Source: UBA9642 sp964545585 (GTDB lineage: Archaea > Nanobdellota > Nanobdellia > Woesearchaeales > UBA9642). From it: a stretch of 16,067 nucleotides of DNA. The notes beneath the pieces are model-generated. The model saw nothing but the letters and a program-made list of their open reading frames with translations. It was not told the origin of the DNA and made no database searches. Position numbers and translations under genes: made by a program. Within the stretch, counting starts at the first letter, position 1; every line of letters starts with the position of its first letter. Shown piece by piece: positions 12,744 through 16,067 of the stretch. The DNA is taken from assembly GCA_964545585.1 (NCBI GenBank), contig CAZJFT010000022.1, positions 1-16,067 of the forward strand, given 5' to 3'.

Positions 12744-13574
12744 ATGAAATTATCTGTAGATTCTCGTTTGAAACTTAACGATGGAAAAAGCATCCCTATG
12801 CTTGGTTATGGCACTTGGCAGATTCCTGATGGTCAGACTGTTGAGGAATGTGTGTTTAATGCATTGCAGGTAGGTTATCGTCTGATTGATACTGCAGCGA
12901 TTTATCAGAATGAAAAAGGTGTAGGTGCAGGAATCAGGAAGGCAATCGCATCAGGAATTCCTAGAGAAGATATTTTTGTGACGACAAAATTATGGAACTC
13001 TGATCATGATAATGTTGAGAAAGCATTCGATGAAAGCCTGAAAAGATTAGGATTGGATTATATTGATTTGTATCTGATACATTGGCCTGTGACAGGAAAG
13101 AGAATAAATACTTGGAAGATCTTTGAGAAGCTTCTCAAGACAGGAAAGGTGAAATCTATAGGCGTGAGCAATTTCACCATAAAACAATTGCAGGAATTGA
13201 TGGAACAGACATCGGTTGTCCCTTCTGTCAATCAGGTCGAATTCTCCCCTTGGAACTATCAGAAGGAATTGCTTGATTACTGCAACAAGAGCAGGATAGT
13301 GCTTGAAGCATACAGTCCATTGACTAGGGGGAAGAAGCTCAATGACCCGACATTGGTCAGCATCGCAAAGAAATATGGGAAGAGTCCTGCGCAGACCGTA
13401 ATCAGATGGTGCTTACAGCATAATATAGTATTGATCCCGAAAAGTACTGATCCTGTGAAGATAAAAGAGAATGCTAATGTCTACGATTTCGATATAGCTG
13501 CTGATGATATGGCGAAGCTTGATTCCTTGAATCAGAATATGCGATTCTGTTGGAACCCTGAAGAATTGGATTAA
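12744..13574 (+). CDS. Aldo/keto reductase (2,5-diketogluconate reductase type), 276 aa
   Basis: NADPH-dependent reductase of carbonyl compounds with a TIM-barrel fold. The catalytic tetrad is complete: Asp49 and Tyr54 (YRLIDTAAIYQNE), Lys82 (TTKLW) and His113 (LIHWP). Other family signatures are GYGTWQ (21-26), VGVSNF-like IGVSNFT, NQVEFSPW and the cofactor-binding IPKSTDPVKIKEN near the C-terminus. Length is typical for the prokaryotic AKR5-like group. Substrate is unknown: detoxification of aldehydes or methylglyoxal is a usual guess. ATG 12744 is preferred over ATG 12702, which adds 14 non-family residues and lies before the TATA box. Ile codons are more mixed (ATT/ATC/ATA) than in neighbours, a weak hint of transfer from bacteria. 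The stop codon overlaps that of the convergent 94-aa gene. Confidence 0.93.
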   Translation: MKLSVDSRLKLNDGKSIPMLGYGTWQIPDGQTVEECVFNALQVGYRLIDTAAIYQNEKGVGAGIRKAIASGIPREDIFVTTKLWNSDHDNVEKAFDESLKRLGLDYIDLYLIHWPVTGKRINTWKIFEKLLKTGKVKSIGVSNFTIKQLQELMEQTSVVPSVNQVEFSPWNYQKELLDYCNKSRIVLEAYSPLTRGKKLNDPTLVSIAKKYGKSPAQTVIRWCLQHNIVLIPKSTDPVKIKENANVYDFDIAADDMAKLDSLNQNMRFCWNPEELD

Positions 13575-13855
13575 TATTTTTTATAACTATTTTTTCCTTC
13601 TTCAAAGAATGTATCATATTTCATAATCATCCTTGGGATGTGCTTTATGACCTCTTCGCACTTATCCTCACCGTATTTCAATCTGATATATTCCCTTAAT
13701 GCATCCTTGAATTGTTTTGGTTTCTGTTCATGCTTCAATGATATTTCATATATCATGCCTTCATTCTTAAAGAAATTTTCTGCTTCATCGATATTTTCTT
13801 CGAGTACAGATTCAAAATTTTTATTATTTTCCTTTATAGGATGTATTATCATCAT
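13571..13855 (-). CDS. Small acidic hypothetical protein in operon with rtcB, 94 aa
   Basis: Unrecognised soluble protein, rich in Glu and Lys. It has a likely alpha/beta start (MMIIHPIKENN), an acidic helix around ESVLEENIDEAENFF, then KPKQFKDALREYIRLKYGEDKCEEVIKHI near 46-74 and a basic tail (KNSYKKY). It begins one base after the rtcB stop codon, so it is almost certainly co-transcribed and translationally coupled with rtcB. A start at the second ATG (13852) is equally possible. It does not resemble archease, the usual RtcB activator, which is longer and has different motifs. Its 3' end overlaps the convergent aldo/keto reductase by 4 bases. The close link suggests a role in RNA ligation or repair, but that is inference from position. 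Confidence 0.7.
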   Translation of the reverse strand: MMIIHPIKENNKNFESVLEENIDEAENFFKNEGMIYEISLKHEQKPKQFKDALREYIRLKYGEDKCEEVIKHIPRMIMKYDTFFEEGKNSYKKY

Positions 13856-13856
13856 C

Positions 13857-15275
13857 TCAGCCCTTAATCACGCCTAATGGCTTTAATCTTGCGACCATGT
13901 TGTCTATGCCAATGCCGTGGCTTACCCTGATCACTTCATCAATATCCTTATACATCTGCGGCGCTTCTTCTGCTATGCCTTTCATAGAGTTCCCTTTGAT
14001 TGCAATATTCAAGTTATTCAATTGGTCGATTATCTCCTGTCCCTTGTATGTACGAAGAGCTTCGCTCCTGCTTCCTACCCTTCCTGCACCATGTGCTGTT
14101 GAGCCGAAAGAAACTTCTTCTGCCTTCTTTGTTCCAACTAATACGTATGACGCTGTTCCCATGCTTCCTGGAATGATTATTGGCTGCCCATATTGCCTGT
14201 ATGCTTCAGGAATCTCTTCCCTGCCCGGGCCGAATGAGCGTGTAGCGCCTTTTCTATGGACGCAGACTTTTCTTGTCTCTCCATCAATCTCGTGCTTCTC
14301 GAACTTTCCGATGTTATGGCATACATCATATACCACATCAACATTCTCTTGGCTTCCATAAATCTTTTCTAGGCTCTGTCTCACCCAGTATGTTATCAAT
14401 TGTTTGTTTGTGAATGCGAAATTTGCTGCAGCACCCATTGCTTTGATATATTTTTGTCCAAGCTCTGAATTTATCGGTGCATTGATCAATTCCCTGTCCG
14501 GAAGGTGTTCATGCCCATATTCTGTTTCCATCGCCTTGATGTAATCTGATGCGACTTGATGTCCTAATCCGCGTGAACCGCAATGTATCATTATTACTAC
14601 TTGCCCCTCTTTTTCTATTCCGAATGCTTTAGCTATCTTTTCATCATATATCTTGTCAACCTTCTGCAATTCCAGGAAATGATTCCCACTTCCAATAGTT
14701 CCAAGCTGCGGGACTCCCCTTTCTATCGCTTTATCTGAGACGAATTGTGGGTCAGCATCGATATGACCATTCTCTTCTGTCCTGTCAAGGTCCTTATCCT
14801 TTCCATACCCTCTTTCTACTGCCCATCTTTGTCCTCGCTCCATCAGGTCAAGAAGCTCATCCCTTGTTATCTTTATCTGTCCCTTCCTTCCGGCTCCTAC
14901 AGGAGTTTTCCTGTACATCTCTTCAAGGAAGTCTTTCCTCTTGCTTAATATCTCTTCTGCTGTGAAGTCTGTCCTTAGAAGCCTTACACTGCAGTTTATA
15001 TCATAACCAATGCCTCCAGGGCTTATTATACCTTCCTCTAAATCAAAAGCTGCAACGCCGCCGATAGGGAATCCATACCCTTCATGACAATCAGGCATCG
15101 CGATAGCATTCTTTACTATCCCTTTCAGATGAGCGACATTCATTATCTGCTGAAAAGTCTTATCAGTCTTGACCTTCTCCATCAAAGCATCAGAACTATA
15201 CACTATCGCAGGGACATTCATCCCTCCCTGCTTTTCAATCTTCCACGTGAACTCATTGATTTTTTTCAATTCCAT
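13857..15275 (-). CDS. rtcB: tRNA-splicing RNA ligase RtcB, 472 aa
   Basis: GTP- and Mn-dependent ligase that joins 2',3'-cyclic phosphate to 5'-OH RNA ends in tRNA splicing and RNA repair. Metal and active-site residues match the Pyrococcus enzyme by motif: Cys95 in GYDINCSVRLL, GSGNHFLEL with Asn198/His199, IMIHCGSRGLGHQ with His231, CHNIGK with His320, and STAHGAGR with His395, the residue guanylated during catalysis. MPDCHEGYGFPIGG (60-73) and HRKGATRSFGPG (340-351) are also conserved. There is no intein, which some archaeal rtcB genes carry. TTTTTAAA (15298-15305) is centred 26.5 bases before ATG 15275, so the mRNA is probably leaderless. A 94-aa unknown gene follows directly. Confidence 0.97.
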   Translation of the reverse strand: MELKKINEFTWKIEKQGGMNVPAIVYSSDALMEKVKTDKTFQQIMNVAHLKGIVKNAIAMPDCHEGYGFPIGGVAAFDLEEGIISPGGIGYDINCSVRLLRTDFTAEEILSKRKDFLEEMYRKTPVGAGRKGQIKITRDELLDLMERGQRWAVERGYGKDKDLDRTEENGHIDADPQFVSDKAIERGVPQLGTIGSGNHFLELQKVDKIYDEKIAKAFGIEKEGQVVIMIHCGSRGLGHQVASDYIKAMETEYGHEHLPDRELINAPINSELGQKYIKAMGAAANFAFTNKQLITYWVRQSLEKIYGSQENVDVVYDVCHNIGKFEKHEIDGETRKVCVHRKGATRSFGPGREEIPEAYRQYGQPIIIPGSMGTASYVLVGTKKAEEVSFGSTAHGAGRVGSRSEALRTYKGQEIIDQLNNLNIAIKGNSMKGIAEEAPQMYKDIDEVIRVSHGIGIDNMVARLKPLGVIKG

Positions 15276-15297
15276 GATAATAAGAAAAAAGAGCTGG

Positions 15298-15305
15298 TTT
15301 AAAAA
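15298..15305 (-). promoter_or_regulatory. TATA box of rtcB
   Basis: TTTTTAAA on the minus strand, centred 26.5 bases before ATG 15275. It lies back-to-back with the promoter at 15331-15338. Confidence 0.6.
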
Positions 15306-15330
15306 GGTTTATGTATATTTTTTCGATAAG

Positions 15331-15338
15331 TTTTAATA
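15331..15338 (+). promoter_or_regulatory. TATA box deciding the start of the deoxyribosyltransferase-like gene
   Basis: TTTTAATA centred 26.5 bases before ATG 15361, favouring that ATG over the one at 15355. The upstream TTCGATA resembles the sequence before the YrdC-family TATA box (TTCGATATATTTTTAAA at 10771-10787). Confidence 0.5.
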
Positions 15339-15360
15339 TATCCATGTTTATTTAATGCTC

Positions 15361-15768
15361 ATGAAAACCGTTTATGTATTCGGACCAATTCATCTTTTTG
15401 GCCAAGATTATCTTCCAGTGTATAAACACTTGATGGATCTTTGTAAAAAATATTTTGATAAAGTTATCGGGACATACCCTGACTTTTGGGACTCTAAGGA
15501 AACACCTAGAGAATTTTATGATAGGACTTATGAAACAATCACTAAATGCGATTTATTTATTGGGGAAGTTTCGAGCCCTTCTATGGGTGTGGGGATGGAA
15601 TTTCAAATGGCTCAAGAACATAACATTCCATGCATTGCTCTTTGTAAAATGGGTGTTGAACCATCAATAATGATTACAGGGATTCCTTGCACTAAAAAAG
15701 TCATTTTCTATAAGGACTTTGATGATTTGTCTAAACAATTGGAAGAGGAAATTAAGAATTTCATATGA
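15361..15768 (+). CDS. Nucleoside 2-deoxyribosyltransferase/DNPH1-like protein, 135 aa
   Basis: Belongs to the nucleoside 2-deoxyribosyltransferase superfamily. The diagnostic segment CDLFIGEVSSPSMGVGMEF (63-81) carries the Asp64 and the presumed nucleophile Glu80, as in DNPH1 (Rcl), which cleaves the N-glycosidic bond of deoxynucleoside 5'-monophosphates. The N-terminal YVFGPI matches the nucleotide-binding start of the family. The split between hydrolase and transferase cannot be decided by eye; the S.PS.GVG.E pattern favours DNPH1-like hydrolases that clean up the nucleotide pool. Codon use differs from the neighbours: Ile is mostly ATT (8 of 12) and Lys mostly AAA, whereas cdc6 uses mainly ATA and AAG, suggesting recent acquisition. 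The gene ends 4 bases from the convergent nuclease-like gene. Confidence 0.85.
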   Translation: MKTVYVFGPIHLFGQDYLPVYKHLMDLCKKYFDKVIGTYPDFWDSKETPREFYDRTYETITKCDLFIGEVSSPSMGVGMEFQMAQEHNIPCIALCKMGVEPSIMITGIPCTKKVIFYKDFDDLSKQLEEEIKNFI

Positions 15769-15772
15769 TTTT

Positions 15773-16051
15773 CTATTCCATCACTTGTTCTAGAACTCCT
15801 GAACTTCCACAATAGAAATATAGTCCGCCTTTGACTTTCATTATCTTCTGTGCGCGCTTCAATTGTTTCTGCGCCTTATGGATCCTGTATGAGCATTTGA
15901 CTTCAAATAGGTCTGTATGTCCATCCTTTACGCCAGCCAAATCAACTTGTCCTAAAGTACGCTTGCTCTTCCCTATCTCATAGTCTAGAATTAGATAATC
16001 ATACCTGTCCTGAACCTTCTTATACAGATACTGAACGTATCTGTCATGCAT
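15773..16051 (-). CDS. PD-(D/E)XK nuclease-like protein, at least 92 aa (may extend past window)
   Basis: Compact nuclease-like protein with the core of the PD-(D/E)XK fold: Asp37 in GQVDLAG and Glu50-Val-Lys52 in DLFEVKCS, an upstream Glu25 (DYEIGKS), and a helix with Gln61/Gln63 (KAQKQLKR) after the motif. The final YFYCGSSG strand is also typical. Small archaeal proteins of this kind resemble Holliday-junction resolvase-like or restriction-type endonucleases; the DNA substrate is unknown. ATG 16051 is the first start in view, but the frame is open to base 16067 (upstream codons read LLKPN), so the true start may lie outside the window. It converges on the deoxyribosyltransferase-like gene with 4 bases between the stops. 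Confidence 0.75.
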   Translation of the reverse strand: MHDRYVQYLYKKVQDRYDYLILDYEIGKSKRTLGQVDLAGVKDGHTDLFEVKCSYRIHKAQKQLKRAQKIMKVKGGLYFYCGSSGVLEQVME

Positions 16052-16067
16052 GTTTGGCTTCAGTAGC

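Noticed and set aside
13571..13855. 94-aa gene next to rtcB as archease
   Set aside because: It is too short and lacks the archease N-terminal signature (HTADIG-like) and metal-binding Asp pattern.
13897..14361. 154-codon plus-strand frame within rtcB
   Set aside because: Shadow of the rtcB reading frame; the translated product is Pro/Ser/Cys-rich noise with no supporting promoter or ribosome site.
1..16067. tRNA genes, CRISPR arrays, insertion sequences or integrase attachment sites
   Set aside because: No cloverleaf with a T-arm GGTTCRA-type motif, no regularly spaced repeats, no transposase or terminal inverted repeats were seen on reading both strands.

Overview
The window looks like chromosomal DNA from a small-genome archaeon, probably of the DPANN type (Woesearchaeota/Pacearchaeota-like). 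That placement is an inference from style and gene content, not from a marker phylogeny. The evidence is an Orc1/Cdc6 initiator, an ATP-dependent DNA ligase, RtcB, a DHH phosphoesterase and a YrdC-type tRNA enzyme. The DNA is AT-rich with strong ATA (Ile) and AAG (Lys) preference. TATA boxes (TTTTTAAA or TTTATAAA) sit about 25-27 bases in front of most start codons, so most transcripts appear leaderless. No tRNA, rRNA, CRISPR array or insertion sequence was recognised.

Layout. 1-675 is the 3' part of a VWA-domain gene on the plus strand. 676-1115 is mostly non-coding: T-rich terminators, a 12-bp stem with a 37-nt loop, a second hairpin plus T9, and a possible 60-aa gene on the minus strand. 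1116-7382 is a run of seven minus-strand genes: an unknown 387-aa protein, a RecJ-like DHH phosphoesterase, a helical 222-aa protein, the DNA ligase, a membrane-anchored 141-aa protein, a four-helix membrane protein and an unknown 182-aa protein. 7383-7463 is a compact divergent promoter region. 7467-9922 (plus) carries a CNNM/CorC-type membrane protein and Cdc6. 9950-10288 (minus) is a small helical protein. 10289-10810 is the main accessory-looking region: several palindromes, two overlapping microprotein genes of 39 and 27 codons with strong Shine-Dalgarno sites, and GATATATTTT repeats leading into the next promoter.

10811-12090 (plus) is a two-gene operon: threonylcarbamoyl-AMP synthase and a metallophosphoesterase. 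It overlaps tail-to-tail with a minus-strand P-loop kinase-like gene (12077-12640). An aldo/keto reductase (plus) then meets an rtcB operon (minus: rtcB plus a 94-aa unknown) with 4 bases of overlap. Divergent from rtcB is a DNPH1/nucleoside deoxyribosyltransferase-like gene with foreign-looking codon use. At the right edge is a PD-(D/E)XK nuclease-like gene whose frame stays open to the end of the window.

The recognisable functions are housekeeping: replication initiation and DNA repair (cdc6, ligase, DHH), tRNA modification and RNA repair (YrdC, RtcB), and nucleotide hygiene. The most novel-looking elements are the overlapping microprotein genes with their palindromes near cdc6, the structured element at 733-831 that displays a sequence complementary to the 16S rRNA 3' end, and the 94-aa companion of rtcB.
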